From Candidatus Nitrospira neomarina (lineage in GTDB: Bacteria; Nitrospirota; Nitrospiria; Nitrospirales; UBA8639): a DNA stretch of 64,000 bases. The notes beneath the pieces are model-generated. The model was not told where the DNA came from, did not search any database, and worked only from the letters and a program-made list of their open reading frames with translations. Shown here piece after piece: positions 45,143 through 56,579 of this stretch. The DNA lies in contig NZ_CP116968.1 of assembly GCF_032051675.1 (NCBI RefSeq), forward strand, positions 2,604,001-2,668,000, in the 5' to 3' direction. The translations under genes were made by a program, and so were the position numbers. Position 1 is the first letter of the stretch. Each line of letters begins with the position of its first letter.

Positions 45143-45372
45143 CGCAATCTCCTTACACGACACTGAAAAGGCAGTGGATTAAACTTGAATGACACCTCTC
45201 TCGTGCAGATTTACACAATTTCCCATTGGAATTACAGACAATTCCTCTTCTTTAAAATACTCCTCAATATGAAAGTTTGAAATAAGAACAGTTTAAGCCT
45301 AAAATACCTAATAAAAGGTACCCATTTGATCCAACCACAACACAATCTTCCATACACGGATATGCTGAGCCG

Positions 45373-46239
45373 GTGAAAACTCAAGCATTCCAGCGCTGCC
45401 CAACATCCCAGCAGAGGCCAGATATTCTCCCCTGCCCAAGAAGCAAAGCCCTATTTATTGGCGCAGGGATGCTCATTTTTATGCTGACTGGTTGTCCCCA
45501 AAATAACTCCGGGCTCGAAGAAGAAAATATCCAGCTCAAAAAGCAGGCCAGCAAACTGGAGTCGGTTATTCATTCCCTCCAAGAGGGAAACAAAGTTATG
45601 CAGCAACAAATCGACTTGCTAAATCAAGAATCTAGAAAAACCGCAGAATCCTATGAATCTCAGCTACGAGATGCAGAAACAACCCACCAGGAACAACTTC
45701 GAGACGCACAGGCTCAAATGGCTGAATTGGCAAATAGCCCCAAAAAAGATGGAGCCAGGATTAAAACATTGGAACAAGAACACAGAAAATTGGAAGGAGA
45801 AAACAAATGGCTTAGGAGCCAACGGGACCAAATGAGGAAGACACTGACCCTCCATCAAATTGGCGGACAAAGTCAGGAGTTGCCGTTTCCCTTTTCCTCG
45901 GCTTCAGAAATCATAGAAGGCGCACTCACAAAAAATGGCTATTCAATACTTGCCAGCATGCAAACAGATCAAAAGGCCGTCTATATTACTGATCGCAAAA
46001 CGTCTCTTCCTCCTTCGCTGGAACTATCAGGTTTTCGCAACCAATACCTCCTCTCGATTGAAAAAGGACCTTCCGATCATACCACTATCTGGGTCCGTGC
46101 CGAATTTGAAAAACTTTCCAAAAACGGGCAGATGTTCTCAGCCCAGCAATCTGAAATCACCGACATCGAATTGCGCCTCATTCAAGAAATCCATCAAGCC
46201 CTTTCTACCGGAGCGGCAGCCCAGGCCAAGAACTTTTAA
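45373..46239 (+). CDS. Coiled-coil lipoprotein
   Basis: A 288-aa protein with lipobox LTGC (Cys near residue 41), so it is likely lipid-anchored in the outer or inner membrane. Residues 48-165 form a long coiled coil (Gln/Glu/Lys-rich heptads), followed by a folded C-terminal domain of about 110 residues (SASEIIEGALTKNGYSILASM ... LIQEIHQALS). The start is GTG 45373; a later start inside the signal region is possible. No family is recognised. Plus strand, convergent with the MNIO gene. Confidence 0.75.
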   Translation: MKTQAFQRCPTSQQRPDILPCPRSKALFIGAGMLIFMLTGCPQNNSGLEEENIQLKKQASKLESVIHSLQEGNKVMQQQIDLLNQESRKTAESYESQLRDAETTHQEQLRDAQAQMAELANSPKKDGARIKTLEQEHRKLEGENKWLRSQRDQMRKTLTLHQIGGQSQELPFPFSSASEIIEGALTKNGYSILASMQTDQKAVYITDRKTSLPPSLELSGFRNQYLLSIEKGPSDHTTIWVRAEFEKLSKNGQMFSAQQSEITDIELRLIQEIHQALSTGAAAQAKNF

Positions 46240-46342
46240 TTTCCTGACAGGCAGAAACCCTCAATCCAGCATTCAACCAATCTGCCAAACTCCTTTTATC
46301 GACCAAGTCACTGAAAGACAAAACCAATTTTACGGGGAACAG

Positions 46343-47854
46343 TCATGGGTCCGTCGATGGCCCCTGAGACGCGAGGAGATAGCCTTTGGCAAGAAACTCG
46401 GCTTCCTGCTTGACCAGTGAACTCGCCCCAGGAAACACCTGCACAATAAATTCCACAAATACATTAATTTTGAGCAGGAAGAAATCATATTCGGATTCAG
46501 ATGTTCGAGGATGGGCAAACCAAAATTCAACGAATTGTTTCAAGGGAATCCCATATTGATCCAAAATAGCACACGCATTGGGAAACATTACCCTCACATC
46601 TCCACCCCATGAGAGAATCTCATATGGTAAATACTGTGTCGCATACACATGAAGACCCTTATTCATTTCAGCATCCCATTGGCTAGGTACCTCCAGCCGG
46701 CCACGCAGGACTTCACTGACCAAGGCCATGAATTCTCTGTATTGGCACGTTAATACATCACGAGTTTCCCGAGAAGGTTCGACGTTTTCTACTGGACAGG
46801 TTGCTGCCATCTGAAGATTTGTGGCGGGCGAAGGCACCCGGGCAGGCACATGCACAAAGGGCTCCATCATCTTCAATACCGTTTTCATTTCCCGACAAAT
46901 GAGCGGTATCTGCTTATTGTCGACTTCTAAAGCGATGCCTTTGAGATTGAGTAGACGAGGTTCCCTTATCACCCGAGCCAAGAGTATAAGTAATTCGTCC
47001 GGAATGGGAGCTTCATGAGCGTCAATCCACTCAGGAGGATTCTCAAATTTTCCTGACCCCACTTGTGTAGGTATATGCGGATGGCAATCCAGACCTGCTA
47101 CATGAATTTGAATCACTCTCTCCAGTGGAAATTTTTTAAGAAAATCTTCGAAAAATGATTCCAGACACTGGTTCCGCCAAGCGCCCGAATATCGATAGAC
47201 CGTCCAAACATGCCCGAGATCCAAGACCAACCCACAGGGCGCTTTGTCGGTAATGTACGAGAAAAATTCTGCATACGGCATTTCACCCATCAAAAAATAG
47301 GTTAATGGTGGGCTTTCCAAAAGCAGCAATGGGGAGTTAGCCTGAGGCCCCCAAACACATTCATCAAGCTGCAACTGAAAGTTCCACGCCTGGTAAGCCG
47401 TAATGTCAGCAGAAGCTCTGGTAAAGACAGGAGGCAAATAGGTCCCAAATGAAAAACCTGCTATTTCTTTGGCCGCACATTCTTGATTGACCCAATGAGC
47501 CTGTAACATTCGAAGATTGCTGGCGATAGCCCGTAATCGGTCTTGAGAATTGTATGCGGTGTCCCAATCAGGTTGCGTGACCCATACCCCTTCGGCATGG
47601 TAAGCCAAAGGAGTGTCAGGAAGCCCAGCTCGAACCATCTCCAAAGCTTCAGAAGCCGCATGAAAAATTTCAAGATAACCGATAGGGGTTTGTTCACGTC
47701 GAAGTTCCTGATATAAATCAAAAACATCAGGAGAATACACATCCACCGATAAGCCAACACCCAGAAATGGAATCCTGCCTGCCCGCCGAAGAAACTCATC
47801 ATGGACAGCCTCTCGAGTTGACGGGTCTGTTGAATAACTCAAAAGTTTCTTCAT
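46343..47854 (-). CDS. MNIO (DUF692) family protein with fused C-terminal domain
   Basis: A 503-aa cytoplasmic protein. Residues about 25-330 match the DUF692 / multinuclear non-heme iron-dependent oxidase TIM barrel: YHAEG (near 85), LLLESPP (near 178), LVLDLGHVW (near 213), IQIHVAG (near 251), DAHEAPIP (near 279) and ALEVD (near 310), which carry the expected His/Asp/Glu iron ligands. After a variable linker a second domain (about 370-490) includes VSEVLRGRLEVPSQWD and FWFAHPRTSE, possibly standing in for the separate partner protein used by other members. Known members modify Cys in ribosomal peptides (methanobactin, bufferin types). No convincing precursor gene is adjacent. Confidence 0.85.
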   Translation of the reverse strand: MKKLLSYSTDPSTREAVHDEFLRRAGRIPFLGVGLSVDVYSPDVFDLYQELRREQTPIGYLEIFHAASEALEMVRAGLPDTPLAYHAEGVWVTQPDWDTAYNSQDRLRAIASNLRMLQAHWVNQECAAKEIAGFSFGTYLPPVFTRASADITAYQAWNFQLQLDECVWGPQANSPLLLLESPPLTYFLMGEMPYAEFFSYITDKAPCGLVLDLGHVWTVYRYSGAWRNQCLESFFEDFLKKFPLERVIQIHVAGLDCHPHIPTQVGSGKFENPPEWIDAHEAPIPDELLILLARVIREPRLLNLKGIALEVDNKQIPLICREMKTVLKMMEPFVHVPARVPSPATNLQMAATCPVENVEPSRETRDVLTCQYREFMALVSEVLRGRLEVPSQWDAEMNKGLHVYATQYLPYEILSWGGDVRVMFPNACAILDQYGIPLKQFVEFWFAHPRTSESEYDFFLLKINVFVEFIVQVFPGASSLVKQEAEFLAKGYLLASQGPSTDP

Positions 47855-48117
47855 TCCAGCGACTTAAAAGGCTAGGAAGTAGTAAATTCCGAGGGGGACA
47901 TTACAAAAAATGCCCGTCTGGCAAACTCAAAATTACAAGAACGAAGAGGTACAGGAAGGAGGCGTGATCACAGCGGAGTGGCGAACGCACTGGGGCTGCC
48001 ATTGCTCACTACTTTTTCTTTATTGTCGGTGGCAGAAGGCTCACACCCATCACTTACATTTGACAAGAGCCTTCTAAAATCCGACGAATGCGCAAAACAT
48101 CCTGGAAGGAAATGCAA

Positions 48118-49548
48118 TCAGGACCCTCGAAAGGATTGCCCGGCTTGGAGATACCGGTGAATGCCGGCCGCAGACTTTCTTCCTTCTGCAATTGCCCAGA
48201 CAATCAGTGACGCACCGCGCTTCGTGTCTCCGGTAGCAAACACCCCATCCACACTAGTCATAAAGTGTTCATCAACGGCTACATTCCCTCGGGGATCATA
48301 TTGAAGCCCAAAAGAATCCAGTAGGCCGTTCTTCACCGGCCCGATAAATCCCATTGCCAACAACACCAGGTCAACATCCATCTTGATCTCGGACCCCGGC
48401 ACAGGAACCACCTTCCCGTTCTCAAAATTCACACGGGTCGCATGCAAACTAGTCACATGTCCGTTTTCCCCTGAAAATTTTGTGGTGGCAATACTCCATT
48501 CACGATCACACCCTTCCTCGTGGGCATGAGATGTTCGTAATTGCATCGGCCATAAGGGCCATGGTGTCGACACAGCCCGAGCCGGTGGCGGTTGGGGTAG
48601 CAACTCGAATTGATGGGCTTCCAGACACCCTTGACGATGAGCCGTTCCCAGACAATCTGATCCGGTATCACCACCACCAATAATGACCACCCGTTTGCCC
48701 TGAGCCGATATGTGCTCTCCAGGAACGGGATCCCCGGCCACTCGCTTATTCTGCTGGGTCAGATAGTCCATGGCGAGATGAACGCCTTTAAGATCTCTCC
48801 CTGGAACCGGCAATTCTCTGGGTTGCTCGGCTCCCATAGCAAGTAATACCGCATCATAATCATGACGGAGGTCCTGAACGGTGGCGTCCACACCCACACA
48901 CACGCCAGTCTGAAAGTTTACACCCTCTTTTCGCATTTGCTCCAAACGACGGTCTAATACCCACTTCTCCATTTTGAAATCCGGGATTCCATAGCGAAGC
49001 AAGCCTCCAATCCGATCAGCCTTCTCCAAAACTGTCACTTCATGCCCCGTCCGGGCTAATTGTTGTGCCGCGGCCAATCCTGCTGGACCCGACCCGATAA
49101 TCGCAACGCGCTTCCCGGAAGAGCCAACCGGTACCACCGGTTCGACCCAACCTTCCTCAAATCCTTTATCAATAATATTCCATTCAATGACACGAATGGA
49201 GACCGGATCGCTATTAATGCCCAACACACAGGCCGATTCGCATGGAGCTGGACATAGGCGCCCGGTGAACTCAGGAAAGTTATTGGTCGCATGAAGCGCT
49301 TTGAGAGCGTCTTTCCATCGTCCGCGATGCACGAGATCATTCCATTCCGGGATCAAATTCTCCACAGGACAGCCGGCGGGACTTTGACAAAATGGCACCC
49401 CACAGTCCATACAGCGGGCCCCTTGAACTTTTAACTTTTCGTCGGGAAATGGGTCATAAAATTCCTTCCAATCCAACACCCGCTGCCCAACCGGCCGTCG
49501 TTGAGGCCCTTCCCTTTTATATTTCAAAAACCCACGAGGATCAGCCAC
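48118..49548 (-). CDS. gltD: Glutamate synthase small subunit
   Basis: FAD- and iron-sulfur-containing subunit that passes NADPH electrons to the large subunit. The 476-aa protein has the N-terminal cysteine cluster ([28 protein letters not shown]), the first nucleotide-binding [11 protein letters not shown], a second GGGDTGSD, and the terminal [22 protein letters not shown] 49548 overlaps the gltB stop by eight bases (GTGGCTGA), indicating coupling. Confidence 0.96.
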   Translation of the reverse strand: MADPRGFLKYKREGPQRRPVGQRVLDWKEFYDPFPDEKLKVQGARCMDCGVPFCQSPAGCPVENLIPEWNDLVHRGRWKDALKALHATNNFPEFTGRLCPAPCESACVLGINSDPVSIRVIEWNIIDKGFEEGWVEPVVPVGSSGKRVAIIGSGPAGLAAAQQLARTGHEVTVLEKADRIGGLLRYGIPDFKMEKWVLDRRLEQMRKEGVNFQTGVCVGVDATVQDLRHDYDAVLLAMGAEQPRELPVPGRDLKGVHLAMDYLTQQNKRVAGDPVPGEHISAQGKRVVIIGGGDTGSDCLGTAHRQGCLEAHQFELLPQPPPARAVSTPWPLWPMQLRTSHAHEEGCDREWSIATTKFSGENGHVTSLHATRVNFENGKVVPVPGSEIKMDVDLVLLAMGFIGPVKNGLLDSFGLQYDPRGNVAVDEHFMTSVDGVFATGDTKRGASLIVWAIAEGRKSAAGIHRYLQAGQSFRGS

Positions 49549-52500
49549 GGCTCACCGCCTCACGTTTCCGTTGAGCATGCTCTTTGGCCAAAGCCGTTTT
49601 CCGGTCCTGCAGCACTCGCTTGTAATCACTCGGCATGACTTTGACAAATTTCGGCAACATCTTCTCCCACGATTCCAGAACCCGCTTGGCATTGACACTT
49701 TGTGTGTAGCGAAAATGGGCCTCAATCATCGCACGAAGGGTCTGTTGATCTTCGGAGGACACGACAGGCTCTAATTCCACCATGCCCATATTGCAACGTG
49801 CAGGGAATTGTCCATCCTCATCTAAGACATAAGCGTCTCCTCCGGACATCCCTGCGGCAAAATTTCGCCCCGTCTTCCCCAAAACCACCACCACCCCCCC
49901 GGTCATATATTCACACCCATGATCGCCGGTTCCATCAATAACAGCCCGTGCGCCACTATTCCGAACAGCAAACCGTTCTCCCGCAATGCCATAAAAATAC
50001 CCTTCACCACCAGTCGCCCCATATAAGGACGTGTTCCCGATCAAAATCGTGTCTTCCGGCAAATACGTCACCCCTTGCGGGGGAACTACAATAATTGTTC
50101 CTCCAGAGAGACCCTTTCCCAAATAGTCATTCGATTCACCTTCCAGAGTCAGCGTAATACCCTTCGACAAAAATGCTCCAAAGGATTGTCCGGCCGATCC
50201 GGTAAATTTAATCCGAATCGTGTCGGGAGGAAGCCCTTCCGGCCCATACCGGCGTGCAATGTGGCTTGACAGAACAGTACCGGTGGTCCGATTCACATTT
50301 CGTATAGGCAGATCCAGCGAAACAGGTTCACCCCGGTCAATGGCAGATTGACACAATTCTACCAATTGATTATCTAAAATTTCTTTCAGACCGTGATCTT
50401 GTGCTTGCACACAGGAGGTGGCCACTTCAGGTCCGACATCCGGCTTCACTAATAACGGAGATAAATCCAATCCTTTGGCTTTCCAATGATCGATAGCTTT
50501 TTGCACTTTGAGCTTATCAACCCGTCCGATCATCTCGCGCATGGTCCTGAATCCGAGTTTTGCCATCAGGGAACGGATCTCTTCCGCCACAAACATAAAG
50601 AAGTTCACAACATGCTCTGGTTTTCCCGTAAATTGTTTTCGTAACTCCCCATCTTGGGTGGCCACTCCTACCGGACAGGTATTGAGGTGGCATTTCCTCA
50701 TCATGATGCATCCCTCCACAATGAGGGGGGCGGTGGAAAAACCGAACTCTTCCGCTCCCAAAAGGGTTGCAATGACCACATCACGGCCAGTTTTCATTTG
50801 GCCGTCGGTTTCTACTCGAATTCGTCCACGCAGGTTATTGAGCACAAGAGTCTGATGGGTTTCCGCCAGACCTAATTCCCAGGGGACTCCCGCGTACTTA
50901 ATGGACGATAAGGGAGACGCTCCCGTTCCTCCGGAATCTCCACTTATGAGAACTTTATCGGCATGTGCCTTTGCCACGCCTGCAGCCACGGTTCCAACTC
51001 CGACCTCGGCCACCAGTTTCACGGAAATCGCGGCTTCAGGATTGGAATTTTTAAGGTCGAAAATGAGTTGTTTCAGATCTTCGATAGAATAAATATCATG
51101 ATGAGGGGGAGGAGAGATCAGTTGCACTCCCGGCGTGGAATAGCGAAGTTTGGCAATAAATTCATCGACTTTGTGGCCCGGCAATTGCCCGCCTTCGCCG
51201 GGCTTGGCACCCTGGGCCATTTTGATTTGCAACTCCTTGGCATTCACCAGGTAATGCGCCGTTACCCCAAAACGACCCGATGCCACTTGCTTAATATAAG
51301 AATTTTTGGAATCGCCGTTCGGCAAAGGTGTAAATCGCTCCGGATCCTCACCACCCTCGCCGGTGTTGCTTTTAGCGCCTATGCGATTCATGGCAATGGC
51401 CAACGTCTCATGCGCTTCTTTGCTGATTGCCCCAAACGACATGGCACCGGTCGTAAATCGCTTCACAATTTCGCTGGCAGGCTCCACCTCTTCAAGAGCG
51501 ACCGGTTCGCCCGCCCAGCTAAACTCAAACAGTCCGCGAAGATTGGAGCGCCGTTGATCCTCTTTATTCACCAGGGCTGAAAAATCCGCATAGGCTTTGG
51601 CATCATTCGCACGCGAGGCATGCTGAAGTTTGTAAATGGTTTCAGGATTCCAATTATGGTGCTCTCCCTGAATCCGGTAATGAATCTCGCCACCAAAATC
51701 TAGTTGCCGCATGGGGACCGGACGATAAGCCAGCGCATGTCGGCGCAAGGTCTCTTCCCCCACCTCACTGAGACCAATTCCTTCGATCCGTGAAGCCGTT
51801 CCGGTAAAGAACCGATCAATCAGTTCGCTATTCAGGCCAATGGCCTCAAAAATTTGGGCTCCACAATAGGACTGGACTGTGGAGATTCCCATCTTCGAGA
51901 ATATCTTCAACAATCCTTTATTGACGGCCTTAATGAACTTTGATTCGGCGGTTGCCGCATCCACGCTTTCAGGAAAATACCCTTCCCGTTCCATATCCAC
52001 GAGGGACTCAAATACCAAATACGGATTGATGGCCCCGGCTCCATAACCGATAAGACAGGCGAAATGATGCACATCACGCGGTTCACCTGTTTCCAGAATC
52101 AGCCCGACCTCCGTCCGGGTTTCTTCTCGAACCAGATGATGATGCACAGCTGAAACACCTAAGAGACTAGGAATGGGCGCCCACTCGGCATTAACGCCTC
52201 TATCGCTCAAAATAAGAAACTTTTCGCCATCCTTTATGGCTTTCGAGGCTTGCTGGCATAATTGATCAAGCGCGGCCGCCATGCCCTCAGGTCCTTCCGA
52301 AACTTTAAAAAGCAAGGACAGGGTCTTACTTTTAAAGTGAGGATCCCCAATCATGCGAATCTTTTGCAGATCAACATTGCTAAGGATCGGTTGCTGCAAT
52401 TTGATCCTTCGGCATGCCTCTGGAATCTCTGCAATGACATTCGGTTTCGGCCCGATGTTGGTGACAAGAGACATCACCAGATGCTCACGGATCGGGTCGA

Positions 52501-54121
52501 TAGGAGGATTCGTCACTTGCGCAAACAATTGTTTGAAGTATTTAAAAAGAAGTTGCGGCCGTTCGGACAACACGGCTAAAGGGGTATCCGTTCCCATTGA
52601 AGAAATAGGCTCTTCACCCGTGACTGCCATTGGGATCAACACCATTTTCAACTCTTCCACGGTGAACCCGAAGGCTTGTTGACGTTGGCGCAGCGTCGGG
52701 TGATCGGGTTGCGGCACATTGAGTGGCTCAGGCAGTTCATCTAAGGACACCCGATATTGCGTGAGCCATTGTCGATAGGGCTTACGTTTGGTGATATCGG
52801 CTTTAATTTCCTCGTCGTCAAGAATACGTCCTTGGACGGTATCCACGACAAACATGCGACCCGGTTGCAGACGTCCCTTCATGCGAATGGTCTTAGGATC
52901 CGCCGGAAGCACTCCCGCCTCTGAAGCCAACACCACGACATCATCCTTGGTGATTTGATAACGACAGGGACGCAGACCATTCCGATCCAAGGTGGCACCC
53001 ACGAGCTTTCCATCCGTAAAGCACACCGCCGCGGGTCCATCCCACGGTTCCATCACCGCCGCGTGATATTCATAAAACCCTCGCCGGTCAAAATCCATTT
53101 GCGGATTTCCCACCCACGGTTCCGGAATCAGCATCATCATGGCATGGGGCAAGGACCGGCCGGCCAATACCAAAAATTCTATGGCGTTATCCAAACAGGC
53201 CGAATCGCTTTGCGTGGAATCATCAATGATGGGAAATAACTTTTTGAGATCATCCCCGAACAGATCAGAGGCAAGCCTCCCCTGCCGGGCCCGCATCCAA
53301 TTGACATTCCCTTTCAAGGTATTAATTTCGCCGTTATGGACGGAGTAGCGGTAGGGATGGGCTAAGGCCCAAGTCGGAAACGTGTTTGTACTAAAGCGAG
53401 AATGCACCAGGGCCAACGCCGAGGTAAATGTGGGATCCGCAAGATCGGGATAAAACAGTGCAACCTGTTCCGGCAACAGCATCCCCTTATAGACAATCGT
53501 GTTTCCGGACAAACTGGATATATAAACCCATTCCTTCCCAGGGAGAGCTGATTCGCGAATGGCACGTGTTATTCGTTTACGAATGACATACAGCTTACGT
53601 TCAAACTGCATGGGATTCAGTAATTCACGTGCCACGAAAAACTGTCGAATGACGGGCATCGTTTGTCGAGCCTGATCTCCTATTTGATCCTCTTTGGCCG
53701 GTACATCCCGCCACCCTAAAAAATGTTGGCCTTCTTCACGTACGATCGCTTCAAAGATGGCTTCGCACTGTTGCCTGGTCCTGGCATCCTGCGGCAAAAA
53801 CACCATGCCGACCCCATAGGCTCCGGCTACAGGAAGGTCGACACCCGTTTCGGCGGCAACCCGATGAAAAAACTCGTGGGGGATCTGGGAGAGAATTCCT
53901 GCTCCATCACCGGTAGATGGGTCACACCCTTGTGCTCCCCGATGAGTGAGATTTTTATTGACCTCAAGACCCTTCTCTATGATGTCATGTGATTTTTGCC
54001 CCTTCATATGGGCCACAAACCCGATTCCACAGCCATCATGCTCATTTCCGGGATGGTAGAGGCCTTGCACTGAAGGAAATCCAGGGAGATTCCACACTGG
54101 TTGATTAGTCTCCTGTTTCAC
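49541..54121 (-). CDS. gltB: Glutamate synthase large subunit
   Basis: Converts glutamine plus 2-oxoglutarate into two glutamates. The 1526-aa protein starts with a short propeptide of about 30 residues before the N-terminal nucleophile Cys ([13 protein letters not shown]), then the class II amidotransferase domain ([15 protein letters not shown]), a central domain, the FMN-binding barrel ([14 protein letters not shown]) with the 3Fe-4S Cys set ([19 protein letters not shown]), and the GXGXG C-terminal helix domain. GTG 54121 has AGGTGA just upstream. Main ammonium-assimilation enzyme with gltD. Confidence 0.97.
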   Translation of the reverse strand: MKQETNQPVWNLPGFPSVQGLYHPGNEHDGCGIGFVAHMKGQKSHDIIEKGLEVNKNLTHRGAQGCDPSTGDGAGILSQIPHEFFHRVAAETGVDLPVAGAYGVGMVFLPQDARTRQQCEAIFEAIVREEGQHFLGWRDVPAKEDQIGDQARQTMPVIRQFFVARELLNPMQFERKLYVIRKRITRAIRESALPGKEWVYISSLSGNTIVYKGMLLPEQVALFYPDLADPTFTSALALVHSRFSTNTFPTWALAHPYRYSVHNGEINTLKGNVNWMRARQGRLASDLFGDDLKKLFPIIDDSTQSDSACLDNAIEFLVLAGRSLPHAMMMLIPEPWVGNPQMDFDRRGFYEYHAAVMEPWDGPAAVCFTDGKLVGATLDRNGLRPCRYQITKDDVVVLASEAGVLPADPKTIRMKGRLQPGRMFVVDTVQGRILDDEEIKADITKRKPYRQWLTQYRVSLDELPEPLNVPQPDHPTLRQRQQAFGFTVEELKMVLIPMAVTGEEPISSMGTDTPLAVLSERPQLLFKYFKQLFAQVTNPPIDPIREHLVMSLVTNIGPKPNVIAEIPEACRRIKLQQPILSNVDLQKIRMIGDPHFKSKTLSLLFKVSEGPEGMAAALDQLCQQASKAIKDGEKFLILSDRGVNAEWAPIPSLLGVSAVHHHLVREETRTEVGLILETGEPRDVHHFACLIGYGAGAINPYLVFESLVDMEREGYFPESVDAATAESKFIKAVNKGLLKIFSKMGISTVQSYCGAQIFEAIGLNSELIDRFFTGTASRIEGIGLSEVGEETLRRHALAYRPVPMRQLDFGGEIHYRIQGEHHNWNPETIYKLQHASRANDAKAYADFSALVNKEDQRRSNLRGLFEFSWAGEPVALEEVEPASEIVKRFTTGAMSFGAISKEAHETLAIAMNRIGAKSNTGEGGEDPERFTPLPNGDSKNSYIKQVASGRFGVTAHYLVNAKELQIKMAQGAKPGEGGQLPGHKVDEFIAKLRYSTPGVQLISPPPHHDIYSIEDLKQLIFDLKNSNPEAAISVKLVAEVGVGTVAAGVAKAHADKVLISGDSGGTGASPLSSIKYAGVPWELGLAETHQTLVLNNLRGRIRVETDGQMKTGRDVVIATLLGAEEFGFSTAPLIVEGCIMMRKCHLNTCPVGVATQDGELRKQFTGKPEHVVNFFMFVAEEIRSLMAKLGFRTMREMIGRVDKLKVQKAIDHWKAKGLDLSPLLVKPDVGPEVATSCVQAQDHGLKEILDNQLVELCQSAIDRGEPVSLDLPIRNVNRTTGTVLSSHIARRYGPEGLPPDTIRIKFTGSAGQSFGAFLSKGITLTLEGESNDYLGKGLSGGTIIVVPPQGVTYLPEDTILIGNTSLYGATGGEGYFYGIAGERFAVRNSGARAVIDGTGDHGCEYMTGGVVVVLGKTGRNFAAGMSGGDAYVLDEDGQFPARCNMGMVELEPVVSSEDQQTLRAMIEAHFRYTQSVNAKRVLESWEKMLPKFVKVMPSDYKRVLQDRKTALAKEHAQRKREAVSRG

Positions 54122-54423
54122 GTTTCACCTAAAATGTTGTTGGCCATCATTAAAAAGGAGATTAAGGCACGTTCCCCTTAATAAAGTCTCTATGGGCCAT
54201 GGTGTCGTTGTGTGGTCCCGGAGAGCGACGGAAGAAAAGGGAAGTCTAAATCAAAATTGTAAACGATAACATTAATGGATGGTCAAAAAATCTGTCAAGA
54301 CGATCCCTTTTCCGGTACGCAATATTTCCCTCACATACATGCGGGTTTTCAAAAAAAAGCTGATTGATTTCCAAGCTATGGTTCAGCTTGACAATCCACA
54401 GACGACTCCCTAGTATCGCCGCC
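54122..54423. other. Divergent intergenic region between gltB and the polyprenyl synthase
   Basis: About 300 bases that should hold promoters for both divergent genes. No RNA gene or small coding frame was seen. No promoter boxes stood out strongly enough to report. Confidence 0.5.
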
Positions 54424-55428
54424 ATGCATCAGGAACCAGCCCTTAGAGACCTGGAGTCCATGGAGGATGTGTGGGAAGCCTTCCGGCCGGACCTCATTGA
54501 GGTTGAAAGCCAAATTTCCACACACCTTGAATCGCATGCCCCGCTTATCAATACTGTCGCTGGGCACATCTTTGCCAGCGGAGGAAAACGCATCCGCCCC
54601 CTGCTCCTGATTCTCTGTGCCCGACTCTGTGGATTTCTTCAAAAAGATTTTTTGTTGCTGGGCAGTCTCGTCGAATTTATCCATACGGCCACGTTATTAC
54701 ATGACGATGTGTTAGACGAAGCCGATCTGAGACGGGGACAACCCACTGCGAGAAAAATCTGGGGCAATCAAGCCAGTATTCTGGTGGGGGATTATTTATA
54801 TTCCCAGGCCATGGCCCTGATTGCCACTTTTCACAACCATGGCATCAACGAAGCCTTAGCCGATGCCTGCCGAAAAATGGCAGAAGGGGAAGTTCTTCAA
54901 CTCTGCGCCAACAGTCAACCGCACCTGTCTGAGGCCGCCTATCTTAAAATTGTCGAATATAAAACTGCTGCCCTGGTCGCTGCCTCCTGTAAGGTCGGAG
55001 CGATCGTGGGAGGTGCCTCGATAGAAGAACAAGCCGCCCTCTATCGGTTTGGTTATCATCTTGGAATGGCATTCCAATTGGCTGACGATCGCTTGGATTA
55101 TTCCGCAGACGGCGCAAAGCTCGGCAAAGCCCTTGGTCAGGATATTCGCCAGGGCATGATTACCATTCCCCTACTTCATCTTCTCCAGACGTGTTCCCCT
55201 CAAGACAACCAATGGATCACCGAAAAAATCTTGGCACATGCCATTGAGGATGAGGACGTCGCGAAAATCATCCAATTAATGCAGAAACAAGGCTCTCTGT
55301 CCTACTCCACTGCCAGAGCTCGGGAATACGTAGAAGCCGCGGCCCTGGATCTTGAACCATTCCCCGCCTGCATGGCCAAACGCTCTCTCTCCATCACCGC
55401 CTGCTACATGGTCAACCGGGACCAATAG
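54424..55428 (+). CDS. Polyprenyl diphosphate synthase
   Basis: Makes a long-chain isoprenyl diphosphate, probably for the quinone side chain. The 334-aa enzyme has the first Asp-rich motif LLHDDVLDEADLRRG (DDxxD near 93) and the second FQLADDRLDYSADGAKLGK (DDRLD near 220). ATG 54424 is used; the frame opens at TTG 54364, and ATG 54460 (MEDVWEAFRPDLIEVE) is also possible and fits the usual N-terminus. Chain length cannot be told. Typical ispB/hepT-type gene. Confidence 0.93.
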   Translation: MHQEPALRDLESMEDVWEAFRPDLIEVESQISTHLESHAPLINTVAGHIFASGGKRIRPLLLILCARLCGFLQKDFLLLGSLVEFIHTATLLHDDVLDEADLRRGQPTARKIWGNQASILVGDYLYSQAMALIATFHNHGINEALADACRKMAEGEVLQLCANSQPHLSEAAYLKIVEYKTAALVAASCKVGAIVGGASIEEQAALYRFGYHLGMAFQLADDRLDYSADGAKLGKALGQDIRQGMITIPLLHLLQTCSPQDNQWITEKILAHAIEDEDVAKIIQLMQKQGSLSYSTARAREYVEAAALDLEPFPACMAKRSLSITACYMVNRDQ

Positions 55429-55620
55429 CATCACTCCCTGGCATTCCCGTCGTTTGTTTTAAGACAACACGTTTTACTTGTTTATTAAATAACCATGTCC
55501 AAGCGATTTTTAATGTTGCCTGGTTTCGCCCCGGCAAGCGAGTCTTTACACTCTTCACAACCCTTTCATTCCAAGGCTAGGGAGTCTTGAAACTTCTAAG
55601 TTGGAAGTTAAACGCTCTCT

Positions 55621-56577
55621 TTATCGGAAGGCCCCTTGGCGATAGAGACGCCAAAACGTGGTGAGCCCGGCCCAAATGGGATGTCGCCGCTGGGCGGGAG
55701 TCAATTCGATTTTCACTCCCGAATGCCGCTCGATTTTCCAGATGAGGTAGTCCGCCCCTCCTTGGAACGTAAAGGCGGCTTTCATAAGCCGCAAAACAGA
55801 TAACATCTTCCCCTGCACTTTTCGAACAGCCCAGGCTAAGCGATTCTTGATATATTCCCACCTGGAATAATTCATCTCATACATAGTTATGTCATCCCGC
55901 TGATTGACCTTGATTTTTGGGAAATGTCCCAAAAAGGTCGCATGGGCGACTTGTTCATAATAAGCGTGGTTACTATCCCACAATGTTGCAATTCGGCCTT
56001 TTGATTCGGCACGCAATTCGGCGCCATAACTGAGGGCCAAACCAATACTCCATATATCTTTGGCAGAAAATTGTTGGGGCATTCGCGGAACCACGTTCCC
56101 CAAAAAGGTTAAAACCGCTCTGCCCAGCCCTAAGATAATCCGTTGATTCATCGCTTGGCTCGGACAGGCCATCACGGCCGTCGGCTGTGCGAAGCGCCCC
56201 CAAAAGTATGAATGAAACCACTTTGGAGTCACACTTCGCTCAAAATCTTCTAACGAGAGCACAGCATACTTCATACGAACGATTCGCCCTTCCAGGTTCA
56301 CTTCTCCATAGAACACATTAGGTGGGAGCCAACGATTGAGGAGGGCTAACCAAATAGACGGGTAAACCGAGGCATACTGATCCACAATGACATAACAATC
56401 CACTAATCCGTCTTGATCCGTTCCCGCCCGCAAGCATGAGCCATACAATAGGATTCCTTGAACCGCTTGTCCGTATTTTTTAGCCAGAAAATTTCCCGCT
56501 GCTTGAATGGACGCAGGAATGGGTTGAGCGCTCGGTTGGCTAACGATTTCGAGGACTGATAGAGAACCGTCCATCAC
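55621..56577 (-). CDS. Nucleotidyltransferase-fold protein resembling Tam41 CDP-diacylglycerol synthase
   Basis: A 318-aa soluble protein. LLYGSCLRAGTDQDGLVDCYVIVD (about 43-66, shown in two parts LLYGSC and GLVDCYVIVD) is the nucleotidyltransferase active-site pattern, followed by RMKYAVLSLEDFE and WFHSYFWGRFAQPTAVM, which resemble the mitochondrial Tam41 (Mmp37) segments of the KYGV and AGRLxKP type. Tam41 makes CDP-diacylglycerol from phosphatidate and CTP. It lies two bases after the diacylglycerol-kinase-type gene and near a CDP-alcohol phosphatidyltransferase, which fits. Start GTG 56577 or ATG 56574. Assignment rests on motif reading and is moderate. Confidence 0.55.
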   Translation of the reverse strand: MMDGSLSVLEIVSQPSAQPIPASIQAAGNFLAKKYGQAVQGILLYGSCLRAGTDQDGLVDCYVIVDQYASVYPSIWLALLNRWLPPNVFYGEVNLEGRIVRMKYAVLSLEDFERSVTPKWFHSYFWGRFAQPTAVMACPSQAMNQRIILGLGRAVLTFLGNVVPRMPQQFSAKDIWSIGLALSYGAELRAESKGRIATLWDSNHAYYEQVAHATFLGHFPKIKVNQRDDITMYEMNYSRWEYIKNRLAWAVRKVQGKMLSVLRLMKAAFTFQGGADYLIWKIERHSGVKIELTPAQRRHPIWAGLTTFWRLYRQGAFR

Positions 56578-56579
56578 AG

